From assembly GCA_016293155.1 (NCBI GenBank), contig JAEDEU010000012.1:1-26421 (forward strand): DNA of 26,421 nt, written 5' to 3'. Numbering within the stretch: position 1 is the stretch's first letter; each line of letters starts with the position of its first letter. Source of the DNA: Clostridiaceae bacterium (GTDB taxonomy: Bacteria; Bacillota; Clostridia; Oscillospirales; Butyricicoccaceae). A program made the translations under genes and the position numbers. The notes beneath the pieces were generated by a model. It was not told where the DNA came from. It did not search any database and worked only from the letters and a program-made list of their open reading frames with translations. This document shows, in pieces, positions 1 to 7,657 of the stretch.

Positions 1-62
1 TTTCCCAGCTCTGGTGGCTGCCCGCATTGGCTCCGGCTCTATGGAATATGTCCCGTCCACGC

Positions 63-91
63 TTGACATCCTCCCTCCGCTGTGCTAGTCT
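63..91 (+). promoter_or_regulatory. Promoter of the AEC permease gene
   Basis: A perfect TTGACA (63-68) is followed after 17 bases by TAGTCT (86-91), preceded by TGC, which gives an extended -10. The start codon lies about 35 bases downstream. No other gene is visible in the first 124 bases. Confidence 0.6.
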
Positions 92-124
92 TGAAACCGT
101 AAAAATGAGAAAAAGAGGAAAATT

Positions 125-1030
125 ATGCTTACTGTACTGATTAAGACCTTTGCGTTTCTGCTGATGATCTGCATGGGCTTCGGCTTCAAAAAATGCGGCG
201 TGCTGCACGCAGACGACAGCCGCGTGCTCATCAAGATTGTGGTAAATATCACGATGCCGGCGGCGCTCATCAGCGGCTTTCGGGAGTTTCACTTCGACTC
301 CTCCCTGCTGTTTGCCATCGCGCTGGGCTTCGGTTTCAACCTCGTGCTGATGGCGGCAGGATATCTGTTCTCCGTTGGCAGGGAAGGCACCATCCGCGCA
401 CTGTATCTGCTCGGCGTGCCGACCTACAACATCGGCAGCTTTGTGCTCCCGTTCGTACAGGGCTTTCTGCCGGGCTCCGCCGTGCTGACGCTGAGTATGT
501 TTGACATCGGCAACAACCCGATCGGCGCAGGCATGGCATACTCTGCCGCGACCTCGGTTTCCGGACGGGGCGGACGCCTGTCCCTGCGCGATATTGCGAG
601 CAAGCTGTTTCATTCCCCGCCGTTCCTCGCCTATCTGGTGATGATGCTGCTCTATGCGCCGGGCGTGCGCCTGCCCGCGGAGTTTTTTGATCTGGTCGAT
701 TTGTTCGGCAAGGGCAATGCCTTTTTGGCGATGTTTATCCTCGGGCTCATCTTCGAGCTCCATCTCGGCGAGCTGAAAACCGTTCTGCGCATTCTCGGCG
801 TGCGCTATGCGCTGTGCATCGCGGCAGCGGCTGCCGTATTCCTGCTGACTCCGTTCGACCTCGTGGTACGCCAGACGCTTGTACTCTGTCTGCTCGGTCC
901 GATCACGACACTCTCCATTCCGTTTGCGCTCCAGTGCGGCTGCAAGCAGTCCATGACCGGCGCGCTCAGCTCGATGAGTATGCTCTGTTCGCTCGTGCTG
1001 ATTATCGGTGCGCTGGTAATCTGGGCGTAA
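125..1030 (+). CDS. AEC-family (auxin efflux carrier type) permease
   Basis: Integral membrane transporter of 301 residues with about ten hydrophobic segments, matching the size and layout of the bacterial AEC family. Members move small organic anions such as malate or malonate across the cytoplasmic membrane; the substrate here cannot be told from sequence. The N-terminal half contains the family-like stretch around 'GVPTYNIGSFVLPFVQG', and the last helix ends only a few residues before the stop. The start follows AAAGAGGAAAATT. It is a single-gene unit with its own promoter and a downstream terminator. It lies next to the inositol island but faces away from it. A role in exporting an acidic end product of inositol breakdown is possible but unproven. 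Confidence 0.85.
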   Translation: MLTVLIKTFAFLLMICMGFGFKKCGVLHADDSRVLIKIVVNITMPAALISGFREFHFDSSLLFAIALGFGFNLVLMAAGYLFSVGREGTIRALYLLGVPTYNIGSFVLPFVQGFLPGSAVLTLSMFDIGNNPIGAGMAYSAATSVSGRGGRLSLRDIASKLFHSPPFLAYLVMMLLYAPGVRLPAEFFDLVDLFGKGNAFLAMFILGLIFELHLGELKTVLRILGVRYALCIAAAAAVFLLTPFDLVVRQTLVLCLLGPITTLSIPFALQCGCKQSMTGALSSMSMLCSLVLIIGALVIWA

Positions 1031-1046
1031 CCATTTTATCGTTCAA

Positions 1047-1080
1047 GGCTTTCTCTGCGGAGGAAGTCTTTTCTTTTTAT
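1047..1080 (+). terminator. Intrinsic terminator after the AEC gene
   Basis: Arms GGCTTTCTC (1047-1055) and GAGGAAGTC (1060-1068) pair with two G-U pairs around a four-base loop. A T-rich tract (TTTTCTTTTTAT) follows. Confidence 0.55.
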
Positions 1081-1157
1081 TCGGGCGCTGCGAAATGACA
1101 ATTCCGTGACGGATCCCTTCCAGTTCTGTTACATTCTTACATTTTTTGAATTATATC

Positions 1158-1186
1158 TTGCTTTTTTCTGTGCAGTGTGATAGATT
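1158..1186 (+). promoter_or_regulatory. Possible promoter of the GerMN lipoprotein gene
   Basis: TTGCTT (1158-1163), 17 bases, TAGATT (1181-1186). Spacing is ideal but both boxes deviate from consensus. The start codon is at 1216, after a strong GGGAGG. Confidence 0.3.
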
Positions 1187-1215
1187 ACAGTCAAAGAACG
1201 AAGGGAGGAATCCTC

Positions 1216-2178
1216 ATGAAACTGCGTACTCTGCTCAGCATGGCGCTGTGCGGCGCGCTGCTGCTGACCGGCTGCACCAAGCCTGCACCGACCCCCTCCG
1301 GTTCCGGATCGGCATCCGGCTCCGGCACGACCCCTGAACAGCCCGAACCCGCAGCAACCATCGAGGTTCAGCTGTATCTGCCGAATGAAAACGTGGACGG
1401 CTTTGACATCGTAACCGAAACCGTAACGGACGATCCCCTCACCCTGCCGAACCAGCTGATTGCCGCACTGGTGGAGCGCGATGCCCTGCCGAGCGGCACC
1501 TCTGTAATATCCTTTGATATGACCAAGAGCATTCCGCCCCAGCTGCGGCTGAATCTGAGCGCGGAATTCAAAGATGCCCTCCTCCGCACCGGCACATCGG
1601 GCGAGTATATGCTCATGGGCAGCGTGGTCAACACCTTTTTGACCGCATACGATGCGGAACAGATTGTGCTCCTTTCCGAGGGTGAGACCATCGAGAGCGG
1701 TCACAACGTCTACGACCAGCCGCTGACCTTCTTCCAAAACCAAAATGATACGGATTCGCTGTTTGCGCAGTGCGCGCCGGATGCGCCGGAGAATGCGCTG
1801 GCGGTCATCGTCAACGAGCCGTTTGAAGATTCGGATGCCGGACAGTTTCTGCTCCTGCAAAGCCGCAGCCCGAGCAACACCTTTTCCGCGGACGGGAAAT
1901 ATGATCGTGCATATATCATCCCGCGGCTGGCAAACAGTGAGATCGAGCTGTTTGAAATCGAGTATGACAGCGACAGCGGCGAATTTCACAAGAGTGCATC
2001 CGTGTTTTCCTGCAAAAGCACGGCGGATACACTGATTTATGGTTCGTTTGACCGCGGCGAGGTGCTTCCGCGCTATATGCTGACGGTTTCCGCCGAGGGT
2101 GCATATGGGGAGTTTGTGCTTTCCTACAACGGACGCGACGGCACACCGGCGCTGGAATATGTCTGTGAGACTCAGTAA
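1216..2178 (+). CDS. GerMN-domain lipoprotein
   Basis: Predicted lipoprotein of 320 residues. The start at 1216 is chosen because AAGGGAGG lies 7-8 bases before it and the product then begins with a clean lipoprotein signal peptide ending in LLTGC (lipidated Cys20). A Ser/Gly/Pro-rich linker (about 23-50) leads into a GerMN-like domain (about 53-170), recognisable by the VQLYLPNE strand, the 'LIAALVERDALPSGTSV' region, and 'MLMGSVVNTFLTAYDAEQIVLLSEG'. This domain occurs in spore germination and sporulation lipoproteins such as GerM. The C-terminal 150 residues resemble a second beta-rich domain that I do not recognise. It probably sits on the outer face of the membrane. Its biological role here is inferred only from the domain. 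Confidence 0.75.
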   Translation: MKLRTLLSMALCGALLLTGCTKPAPTPSGSGSASGSGTTPEQPEPAATIEVQLYLPNENVDGFDIVTETVTDDPLTLPNQLIAALVERDALPSGTSVISFDMTKSIPPQLRLNLSAEFKDALLRTGTSGEYMLMGSVVNTFLTAYDAEQIVLLSEGETIESGHNVYDQPLTFFQNQNDTDSLFAQCAPDAPENALAVIVNEPFEDSDAGQFLLLQSRSPSNTFSADGKYDRAYIIPRLANSEIELFEIEYDSDSGEFHKSASVFSCKSTADTLIYGSFDRGEVLPRYMLTVSAEGAYGEFVLSYNGRDGTPALEYVCETQ

Positions 2179-2183
2179 AAAAA

Positions 2184-2221
2184 GCAAGCCCGAAATCCGT
2201 GTGGATTTCGGGCATTTTTTA
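2184..2221. terminator. Bidirectional intrinsic terminator
   Basis: A perfect 11-bp stem, GCCCGAAATCC (2188-2198) with GGATTTCGGGC (2203-2213), has a GTGT loop. It is flanked by seven A on the left and six T on the right, so it can end transcripts in both directions. The stop codon of the minus-strand small gene lies inside its T tract. Confidence 0.9.
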
Positions 2222-2440
2222 ATCTTCCGGAAACATACCGGCAAGGAATGAGCTCATCAGTGGGATATAGGAGATGAGAAACATCACAATGCCGCAGGTT
2301 CGTACAGCCGGTTTTCGTTTCTCCGCGGCGGAGGCGCCGATTACAATTCCCAGTCCCAGCAGGCAGAATTTCAGCAGCGCCACTTCCAGCAGCGTCATAC
2401 TCCTGATATACCGCTGTGCCTTCTCCATCCAATATCTCAT
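2219..2440 (-). CDS. Small two-helix membrane protein
   Basis: A 73-residue protein with two hydrophobic segments (about 17-37 and 47-67) separated by a basic loop containing EKRKP. It resembles a family of very small Clostridia proteins often labelled 'permease of phosphate ABC transporter', characterised by 'LLKFCLLGLGIVIG' and 'YIPLM'. That label should not be taken as function: there are no other transporter features. The start at MRYWMEK is supported by AAAGGAG eight bases upstream. I see no promoter of its own, so it may depend on readthrough past the iolE terminator just upstream. Confidence 0.6.
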   Translation of the reverse strand: MRYWMEKAQRYIRSMTLLEVALLKFCLLGLGIVIGASAAEKRKPAVRTCGIVMFLISYIPLMSSFLAGMFPED

Positions 2441-2462
2441 TGCGGGCTCCTTTCCCCAAAGT

Positions 2463-2493
2463 TGAAAACAGGCGGAGCAAATTCTGCTCCGCC
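2463..2493 (-). terminator. Terminator of the transketolase-iolE operon
   Basis: A nine-bp stem, GGCGGAGCA (2471-2479) with TGCTCCGCC (2485-2493), and on the minus strand a TGTTTTC tract after it. The T run is interrupted, so some readthrough into the small gene is possible. Confidence 0.7.
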
Positions 2494-2519
2494 TGCAATG
2501 TCATCTGTCTAATCCAGAC

Positions 2520-3422
2520 TTACTTTGCCATCTCAGCGGTGATGTACTCGTAAGCCATCTTAGCGTACTTGAACGGGTTAGCCTTAGCCGGGTCCTGCTC
2601 AGCCTCGACCATAATCCAGCCCTCGTAGCCGATCTCGTCCAGCTTCTTCAGAACTGCCGGGAAGTCAACGCAGCCTTCCGGATCGCCCGGTACGGTGAAT
2701 GCGCCGTTGCGGACAGCCTTCAGGAACGGCCAGCGGCCTGCAATTGCCTCGTCGCGAACCGGCTTGCGCATGTTCTTCAGATGTACGTGACCGATTCTGT
2801 TCGGGAACTTCTCCAGAATTGCGATCGGATCGGTCTCGGTGAAGGTCCAGTGACCGGTGTCGTAGCACAGGAATACCAGTTCCGGATCGGTGTTTGCCAG
2901 CATACGCTCAGTCTCCTCCAGAGTCTGTACGCAGGTGCCCATGTGATGATGGAAGCACAGGCGGATGCCGCGATCCTTTGCGAGCTTGCCCAGCTTGTTC
3001 AGGCCTTCGCACATCTTCATGAACTCCTCATCGGTAAAGACAGCCTTGTCATCAAAGATGGACTTGGTGTCGTCACCCTGAATGGAGTAGGACTGCTCGG
3101 AAACGTTGATTGCGGTAGCGCCCATAGCGGAGAGGTAATCCAGCTCCTTAATGAACTCAGCCTCGGTCTCCTCGTACGGCTTGGTGCCGAGGAAGGAGGA
3201 GAACCACTTGGATGCGATGGTCATGCCGCGAACGTCCAGTGCGTCCTTCAGCTCAGCGGTATCGGTCGGATACTTGTGACCTACCTCACAGCCGGTGAAG
3301 CCTGCCAGGCGCATCTCGGATACGCACTGCTGGAAGGTGTTCTCGTCGCCCAGATCCCACATATCGTCGTTGGTCCAGCCGATCGGGCAGATGCCCAGCT
3401 TAATATTCTTGTTCTCAAACAT
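2520..3422 (-). CDS. iolE: Inosose dehydratase IolE
   Basis: Cytoplasmic TIM-barrel enzyme of 300 residues, expected to dehydrate scyllo-inosose (2-keto-myo-inositol) to 3D-(3,5/4)-trihydroxycyclohexane-1,2-dione (EC 4.2.1.44), the second step of inositol catabolism. It has the IolE opening LGICPIGWTNDD, the E46VGHKYP loop, HHHMGT at about 158-163, DTGH at 188-191 and HVHLKN at 212-217. These are the places where the AP-endonuclease-2/xylose-isomerase-like family holds its metal and acid-base residues. The length is normal. It is the last gene of a transcript behind both transketolase halves, 92 bases after the second, and has GGAGG 11 bases before ATG. Lys is almost always AAG and Pro CCG, as in highly expressed genes. 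Identification is strong from the family and from iolB and iolD nearby. Confidence 0.9.
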   Translation of the reverse strand: MFENKNIKLGICPIGWTNDDMWDLGDENTFQQCVSEMRLAGFTGCEVGHKYPTDTAELKDALDVRGMTIASKWFSSFLGTKPYEETEAEFIKELDYLSAMGATAINVSEQSYSIQGDDTKSIFDDKAVFTDEEFMKMCEGLNKLGKLAKDRGIRLCFHHHMGTCVQTLEETERMLANTDPELVFLCYDTGHWTFTETDPIAILEKFPNRIGHVHLKNMRKPVRDEAIAGRWPFLKAVRNGAFTVPGDPEGCVDFPAVLKKLDEIGYEGWIMVEAEQDPAKANPFKYAKMAYEYITAEMAK

Positions 3423-3514
3423 TGCTTATGAAACCTCCGTCTTCTCTCCAAAAGGAGCCGCCCCACCCCTGAGGCGGCCCCCAACACTCTTGAAACCTTT
3501 TCTATGTACCGCGA

Positions 3515-4489
3515 TTACTTCTTTGCGATAACCTTCTTGACGTTAGCAATGATCTCATCAGCGGTCAGCTTGTAAGCCTCACGCAGATAAGCCTCCGGAC
3601 CTACCTGGCCGAACTCGTCGTGAACGCCTACGAACTCCTGCGGAGTCGGGCAGTTGGTAGCCAGAACGCGTGCAACAGCAGAGCCCAGACCGCAGGTGCA
3701 GTTGTGGTTCTCAGCGGTTACGATTGCGCCGGTCTCCTTGGCAGCCTTGATAATCAGCTCCTCATCAATCGGCTTCCAGGTGAACATATCAATGACGCGG
3801 ATCTTGATGCCCTCAGCCTCGAGTGCCTCGTAAGCCTTCAGAGCCTCGTCTACCATGATGCCGGAAGCGATAACGGTAGCTGCGTCCTCAGCGGACTCCT
3901 TCAGGGTAACGCCCTTGCCGATCTCGAAGTCAGAGCCGTCAGCGTAAACGGTGGTGAAGCCCTTACGGATCATGCGCATGTAGGACAGGCGCTCCTCAAC
4001 TGCGGTCAGCTTCTTGGTCAGTGCATTGACCTGAACGTAGTCAACCGGGTCGATAACGATGGAGTTCGGAACGGACATGTACAGAGCCATATCCTCGAAC
4101 GGCATATGGGTGCCGCCGTTGAATGCAGCGCATACGCCCGGGTCAGAGCCCAGAACCTTTACGCCCAGCTTTGCATATGCAGCAGACATGAATGCCTGGT
4201 CAAATGCGCGGCGGGAAGAGAAGCAGCCGAAGGAATGGATCCAAGCCTTCTTGCCGGTAGCGGTCAGGCCTGCTGCAACGCCCATTGCATTTGCCTCTGC
4301 AATACCTGCGTTGATGGTTCTGTCCGGGAAAGCCTTCTGCAGCTTGCCGGTGTTAATGCAGTTCATCAGGTCACAGTCGACATGTACAACAGTCGGATCT
4401 GCTTCCATCAGCTCCAGCATTGCGTCAACGTAACCGTCGCGGCAGTTACGCTTATCCTTTTCGTGTTTTCCAATCAAAGTAAAGCTCAT
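3515..4489 (-). CDS. Transketolase, C-terminal subunit
   Basis: A 324-residue half-transketolase with the pyrimidine-binding domain followed by the transketolase C domain. The catalytic glutamate of the thiamine diphosphate site is in GIAEAN (Glu65). A TTG nine bases upstream overlaps the ribosome binding site; ATG at 4489 sits nine bases after GGGAGG and is the better start. The N-terminal partner is encoded 15 bases upstream, and together they equal one full-length enzyme. Split transketolases of Firmicutes include housekeeping enzymes, but also specialised ones inside catabolic operons that act on unusual ketoses (apulose-4-phosphate AptAB; sulfofructose SqwGH). Placement before iolE points to a role in inositol breakdown. 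The exact ketose is unknown. Confidence 0.88.
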   Translation of the reverse strand: MSFTLIGKHEKDKRNCRDGYVDAMLELMEADPTVVHVDCDLMNCINTGKLQKAFPDRTINAGIAEANAMGVAAGLTATGKKAWIHSFGCFSSRRAFDQAFMSAAYAKLGVKVLGSDPGVCAAFNGGTHMPFEDMALYMSVPNSIVIDPVDYVQVNALTKKLTAVEERLSYMRMIRKGFTTVYADGSDFEIGKGVTLKESAEDAATVIASGIMVDEALKAYEALEAEGIKIRVIDMFTWKPIDEELIIKAAKETGAIVTAENHNCTCGLGSAVARVLATNCPTPQEFVGVHDEFGQVGPEAYLREAYKLTADEIIANVKKVIAKK

Positions 4490-4504
4490 CTGTGTCAACC
4501 TCCC

Positions 4505-5356
4505 TTACTGTGCCTTAACAGCGGCAAGGCGTGCCTCTGCTGCAGCAATTGCTTCTTCCCACTGCTCAGCGGACGGCTGAGAGCTGTGTGCACCGGACGG
4601 CTCAGCGAAGGTTGCGCCGTAGCCCTTCTTGGTGTTCAGGATGATAGCGGTCGGCTGACCCTTGACTTCCTGTGCTGCCATAACAGCATCATAGATCTGC
4701 TCAACATCATTGCCGTCTGCTACGTCGATTACGTTCCAGCCGAATGCGTCGAACTTAGCGCCGATGCCCTTGCCGTGACCCATGACAGCGTCAGTCGGAC
4801 CGTCGAGCTGCATCTTGTTGACGTCTGCGAAGCATACGAGGTTGTCCAGCTTGTGGTGAGCTGCGAACTGTGCAGCCTCCCAAACCTGACCCTCATCTGC
4901 CTCACCGTCGCCGATGAATACGTAAACACGGTTGTCGCGCTTGTCGATCTTGTGACCGAGTGCAGCACCGGTAGCGGTGGACATGCCCTGGCCCAGGGAG
5001 CCGGTGGTCAGGTCAACGCCCGGAGTCTTGGTGCGGTCGGTATGGGACGGGAAGTTGGTACCCGGCTTGTTCAGGGTGCGGGTGAGCTCCAGATCATAGA
5101 AGCCCTTCAGACCGAGCGTAGCATATGCGCACGGACCTGCATGGCCCTTGGACAGAACACACCAGTCACGGCCTTCCCAGCGCGGGTTCTTCGGGTCGAT
5201 CTTCATTACCTCGCCGTACAGGACTGCCATTGCGTCTACGATGGACATAGAACCACCTACGTGACCAAAGCCCAGGGCGCCGATCGTCTTCAGAGTTTCC
5301 ACTCTGATTTCTTCGGCGAACACGCGGAGAGCCTGCATTTTTTCTGCTTTCTGCAT
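4505..5356 (-). CDS. Transketolase, N-terminal subunit
   Basis: A 283-residue thiamine-diphosphate-binding half of a two-subunit transketolase. The cofactor motif runs from GDGE (149-152) to Asn180. Other family landmarks are GHVGGSMS (31-38), KGHAGPCAY (70-78) and TGSLGQG (118-124). The GTG start nine bases further upstream directly abuts the AGGTAGGT ribosome binding site, so ATG at 5356 is preferred. It is the first gene of the transketolase-iolE transcript, about 80 bases after the predicted transcription start. Codon use is strongly biased towards AAG, GAG and CCG, which suggests high expression. The subunit cannot act alone and should pair with the product of the next gene. Confidence 0.88.
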   Translation of the reverse strand: MQKAEKMQALRVFAEEIRVETLKTIGALGFGHVGGSMSIVDAMAVLYGEVMKIDPKNPRWEGRDWCVLSKGHAGPCAYATLGLKGFYDLELTRTLNKPGTNFPSHTDRTKTPGVDLTTGSLGQGMSTATGAALGHKIDKRDNRVYVFIGDGEADEGQVWEAAQFAAHHKLDNLVCFADVNKMQLDGPTDAVMGHGKGIGAKFDAFGWNVIDVADGNDVEQIYDAVMAAQEVKGQPTAIILNTKKGYGATFAEPSGAHSSQPSAEQWEEAIAAAEARLAAVKAQ

Positions 5357-5401
5357 TGAATACACCTACCTATTCTTTTTCGTTGTTGATTATCTTTGCC
5401 G

Positions 5402-5437
5402 TCCGGTTTTTACCGGATCAAAAGAGTGTCCAACACT
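5402..5437 (-). promoter_or_regulatory. Inverted repeats at the transketolase operon start
   Basis: AGTGT-CCA-ACACT (5425-5437) lies at the predicted transcription start. TCCGGT-TTTT-ACCGGA (5402-5417) lies in the early leader. Either may be an operator or an RNA hairpin. The first is short and could be chance. Confidence 0.35.
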
Positions 5438-5444
5438 TAATTCA

Positions 5445-5473
5445 ATTCTATCATCAATCTCCCTAAAGTTCAA
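5445..5473 (-). promoter_or_regulatory. Promoter of the transketolase-iolE operon
   Basis: On the minus strand TTGAAC (5473-5468), exactly 17 bases, then TAGAAT (5450-5445) preceded by TGA, an extended -10. Confidence 0.7.
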
Positions 5474-5500
5474 TCCTGTGCGGTATTTTTTTTTAGAAAC

Positions 5501-5530
5501 TTTCCTCAGAATCCCCCAATTTCCTCAGAA
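5501..5530. repeat. Direct repeat TTTCCTCAGAA, activator-site candidate
   Basis: Two identical 11-mers at 5501-5511 and 5520-5530, 19 bases apart (close to two helix turns). A third partial copy (CCTCA) follows at 5534-5538. They lie about 30-55 bases upstream of the transketolase -35 box, where direct-repeat activators such as AraC proteins usually bind. No gene lies between 5357 and 5734. Confidence 0.5.
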
Positions 5531-5640
5531 ACACCTCAACTCTTACACCTACTTTTGTATCGTTTGAAACAATGTGTGGTGCTTTACCTATATAATTTTG
5601 TCAACTGACGGATTTTAATTGTGAAATTCGTAAATTTTCC

Positions 5641-5669
5641 TTTTCTTTTTGCGGCATCTCTGTTACAAT
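5641..5669 (+). promoter_or_regulatory. Probable promoter of the DeoR-family gene
   Basis: TGTTACAAT (5661-5669) is an extended -10. The matching -35 (TTTTCT, 5641-5646) is poor. A second candidate is TATAAT at 5591-5596 with TTGAAA at 5564-5569, but that spacing of 21 is too wide. Confidence 0.4.
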
Positions 5670-5734
5670 AAATAAAGAAAAGAGAGAATGAATAAACGAT
5701 ATATATCATAGAAAAGGGGGAACGCTGCTACGTC

Positions 5735-6490
5735 ATGAAAATCAGCAGACTGAATTCCATCGAACAGTATGTTCTGACCAACGAAACTGTTACTATCGAC
5801 GAGCTTTGTGAGGTGTTCGGTGTCTCCAAAAACACCATCCGCCGCGATCTCAACGAGCTTGAGGCGCGCGGTCACATTGCCAAGGTCTACGGCGGTGTCA
5901 CCGCGGTCAAGACCGGTGATATCATTCCGGTTCCTGTGCGTACCGGAATCAACGCCTCCAACAAGCTGCTCATCGGTCAGCTCGCCGCACAGGAGGTCGA
6001 GGACGGCGACACCATTTTTGTCGATTCCGGCTCCACTGCGGTATGTCTCCTGCGCAATCTGAGCGCACGCAAGCGCGTCACTGTCGTCACCCATTCCCTG
6101 ACCGTTATGGTCGAGGCGGCAAAGTACGAAAACCTGAATGTCATCAGCCTCGGCGGTATCTTCAACCGCTCCACCAGCTCGTATGTCGGTGTCTCCACGC
6201 TACAGGCCATTTCCGAGCTCAAGCTCACCAAGGCGTTTATGGGCGCGACCGGCGTAACCGTAGAGGCCGGCATGACCAACACCACCTTCCTGGAGGCGGA
6301 AATCAAGCGCGGCGTTGCGGCACATTCCAAAAAGATCATTCTGATGGCGGACAGCACCAAGCTCGGCAGCGATGCCGTCATTACCTTCTGCTACCTGCGC
6401 GATGTGTCCACCTTCGTCACGGATGCCCCGCCCCCGCAGAAGTTCGCCGACTACTTCCGCGCACATCAGATCAAGGTGCTGCACGGCTGA
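5735..6490 (+). CDS. iolR: DeoR-family transcriptional regulator, probable inositol-locus repressor
   Basis: A 251-residue DeoR-family protein. The helix-turn-helix at about 20-41 (TIDELCEVFGVSKNTIRRDL) is followed by the typical wing (VYGGV). The sensor domain (about 75-250) carries the DeoR-type 'DSGSTAVCLLRNL' and 'MADSTKLGSDAV' regions that bind a phosphorylated sugar in the family. In Bacillus subtilis the DeoR-type IolR represses inositol genes and responds to 2-deoxy-5-keto-gluconate-6-phosphate. Position between the transketolase operon and iolB makes the same role likely here, but the ligand may differ because no IolC kinase is encoded nearby. The ribosome binding site (GGGGG, about 14 bases before ATG) is unusually distant. 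No better in-frame start was seen. Confidence 0.8.
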   Translation: MKISRLNSIEQYVLTNETVTIDELCEVFGVSKNTIRRDLNELEARGHIAKVYGGVTAVKTGDIIPVPVRTGINASNKLLIGQLAAQEVEDGDTIFVDSGSTAVCLLRNLSARKRVTVVTHSLTVMVEAAKYENLNVISLGGIFNRSTSSYVGVSTLQAISELKLTKAFMGATGVTVEAGMTNTTFLEAEIKRGVAAHSKKIILMADSTKLGSDAVITFCYLRDVSTFVTDAPPPQKFADYFRAHQIKVLHG

Positions 6491-6527
6491 TTTTGTTCCG
6501 CTTCTCCCGACAATTTGAATCCCTTCC

Positions 6528-6558
6528 GCAGACCGCTCAATCCGGCGGTCTGTTTTTT
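6528..6558 (+). terminator. Terminator of the DeoR-family gene
   Basis: CAGACCGC (6529-6536) pairs with GCGGTCTG (6545-6552), followed by six T. It separates the regulator from iolB. Confidence 0.85.
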
Positions 6559-6662
6559 GTCTTTGATCGGTGTTTTTCGTCAATTTATTCCAAAAAGATC
6601 ACTTTTTCCCTACTATTCATTTCACACGAAGAAACCGATTTTATACATCCTTTTTTTGTGAA

Positions 6663-6705
6663 CATGATTGAATCTCCCAAAAGTTCATGATATAATAACC
6701 ATGAT
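6663..6705 (+). promoter_or_regulatory. iolB promoter with overlapping operator
   Basis: TTGAAT (6668-6673), 17 bases, TATAAT (6691-6696). The -10 is bracketed by a perfect inverted repeat, TCATG (6685-6689) and CATGA (6700-6704). The hexamer CATGAT occurs three times, at 6663, 6686 and 6700. This is the expected arrangement for repressor control, plausibly by the adjacent DeoR protein. Confidence 0.65.
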
Positions 6706-6708
6706 ACA

Positions 6709-6799
6709 CAGCATTTCGGTCAGGAGACCGAAGTATCTGCTGTTGCATTGTCAATTCTCACGCCGAAAAGGAATACGCGGAGAGACGCATTTCGGTGTG
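6709..6799 (+). promoter_or_regulatory. Structured 5' leader of iolB
   Basis: Hairpin 1 pairs TTCGGTC (6715-6721) with GACCGAA (6726-6732), with an outer CAGCA/TGCTG stem (6709-6713, 6738-6742). Hairpin 2 pairs CACGCCGAAA (6759-6768) with TTTCGGTGTG (6790-6799), ten pairs including one G-U. GCATTTCGGT is present in both, so the arms could exchange partners. The second hairpin ends just before the ribosome binding site. Confidence 0.4.
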
Positions 6800-6823
6800 T
6801 GCAAAAGAAAGGTGTGTTGCAAA

Positions 6824-7639
6824 ATGTACATGAACAAGGATGTCAAGCGCGGCTACAACGAGTACCTGCGCCTTGACGAAGGCGAAGGCAAGAATGGCAT
6901 GATGGACGTTGCCCTGCTCGTGATGGAGGCTGGCGACACCTACACCATCGAAGAGGCAGACAAGGAAGTTGCATGCCTGATGTTCGACGGCGACTGCACG
7001 ATCGAGTGGGACGATCAGAAGGCTGATATGGTTCGCCCGAATCCGTTTGACTACAATCCGTGGTGCCTGCACGTGCACAAGGGCACCAAGATCACTATCA
7101 CCGCAAAGGGTGCTACCACGTTCTACATCCAGAAGACCCTGAACGACAAGGTCGCTCCGGAGTTCCCGAACAAGCTGTACACCCCGGACGATACCGATAC
7201 CTGGGCACGCGGCAACAAGGGCGAGCTGATGGGCTGCATCAAGCGCGATGTCCGCACCTGCTTCGATCTGGACAACGCTCCGTACTCCAACATGGTACTG
7301 GGCGAGGTCGTCAACCTGCCGGGCAAGTGGTCCTCTTACCCGCCGCATCACCATCCGCAGCCGGAGGTTTACTTCTACCGCTTTGACAAGCCGCAGGGCT
7401 TCGGCGCCGGCTGGGGCAACGACGAGATCTATGAGATCCGCCACAACGGCATGGCTCTGATTACCGATAAGTTCCATTCTCAGGTCACCGCACCGGGCTA
7501 CTCCTGCTGCTATGCATGGGGCATCCGTCACCTGCCGGGCGATCCGTGGGACAAGACCCGCATCGACGACGAGGAGCATCTGTGGCTGCTTGAGGACGAC
7601 GCAAACGACCACATCTGGCACTGCCCGACCGGCAACTAA
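6824..7639 (+). CDS. iolB: 5-deoxy-glucuronate isomerase IolB
   Basis: A 271-residue cytoplasmic bicupin enzyme that converts 5-deoxy-D-glucuronate to 2-deoxy-5-keto-D-gluconate (EC 5.3.1.30), the fourth step of inositol catabolism. The metal-site region SSYPPHHHPQPEVYFYRF has the three histidines at 175-177 and Glu181. The length fits the family (about 270). The reading frame is open further upstream, but ATG at 6824 follows AAAGG by 11 bases and starts the conserved sequence. It has its own promoter and structured leader, and iolD follows 111 bases downstream. Codon use is strongly biased (AAG, GAC, CCG), suggesting high expression. Confidence 0.93.
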   Translation: MYMNKDVKRGYNEYLRLDEGEGKNGMMDVALLVMEAGDTYTIEEADKEVACLMFDGDCTIEWDDQKADMVRPNPFDYNPWCLHVHKGTKITITAKGATTFYIQKTLNDKVAPEFPNKLYTPDDTDTWARGNKGELMGCIKRDVRTCFDLDNAPYSNMVLGEVVNLPGKWSSYPPHHHPQPEVYFYRFDKPQGFGAGWGNDEIYEIRHNGMALITDKFHSQVTAPGYSCCYAWGIRHLPGDPWDKTRIDDEEHLWLLEDDANDHIWHCPTGN

Positions 7640-7657
7640 TCCGCAATCCGGTCATTT

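Noticed and set aside
2781..3431. Long plus-strand open frame of 216 codons opposite iolE
   Set aside because: It is a shadow of iolE. Strong codon bias in the real gene removes stop codons on the other strand. The product has no recognisable domain.
3620..5359. 579-codon plus-strand open frame opposite the transketolase genes
   Set aside because: It covers two well-identified genes antisense and spans their junction. It is Cys- and Leu-rich with no domain.
5599..5604. Perfect TTGACA on the minus strand upstream of the transketolase genes
   Set aside because: No acceptable -10 lies 16-18 bases downstream. The extended promoter at 5445-5473 is much better.
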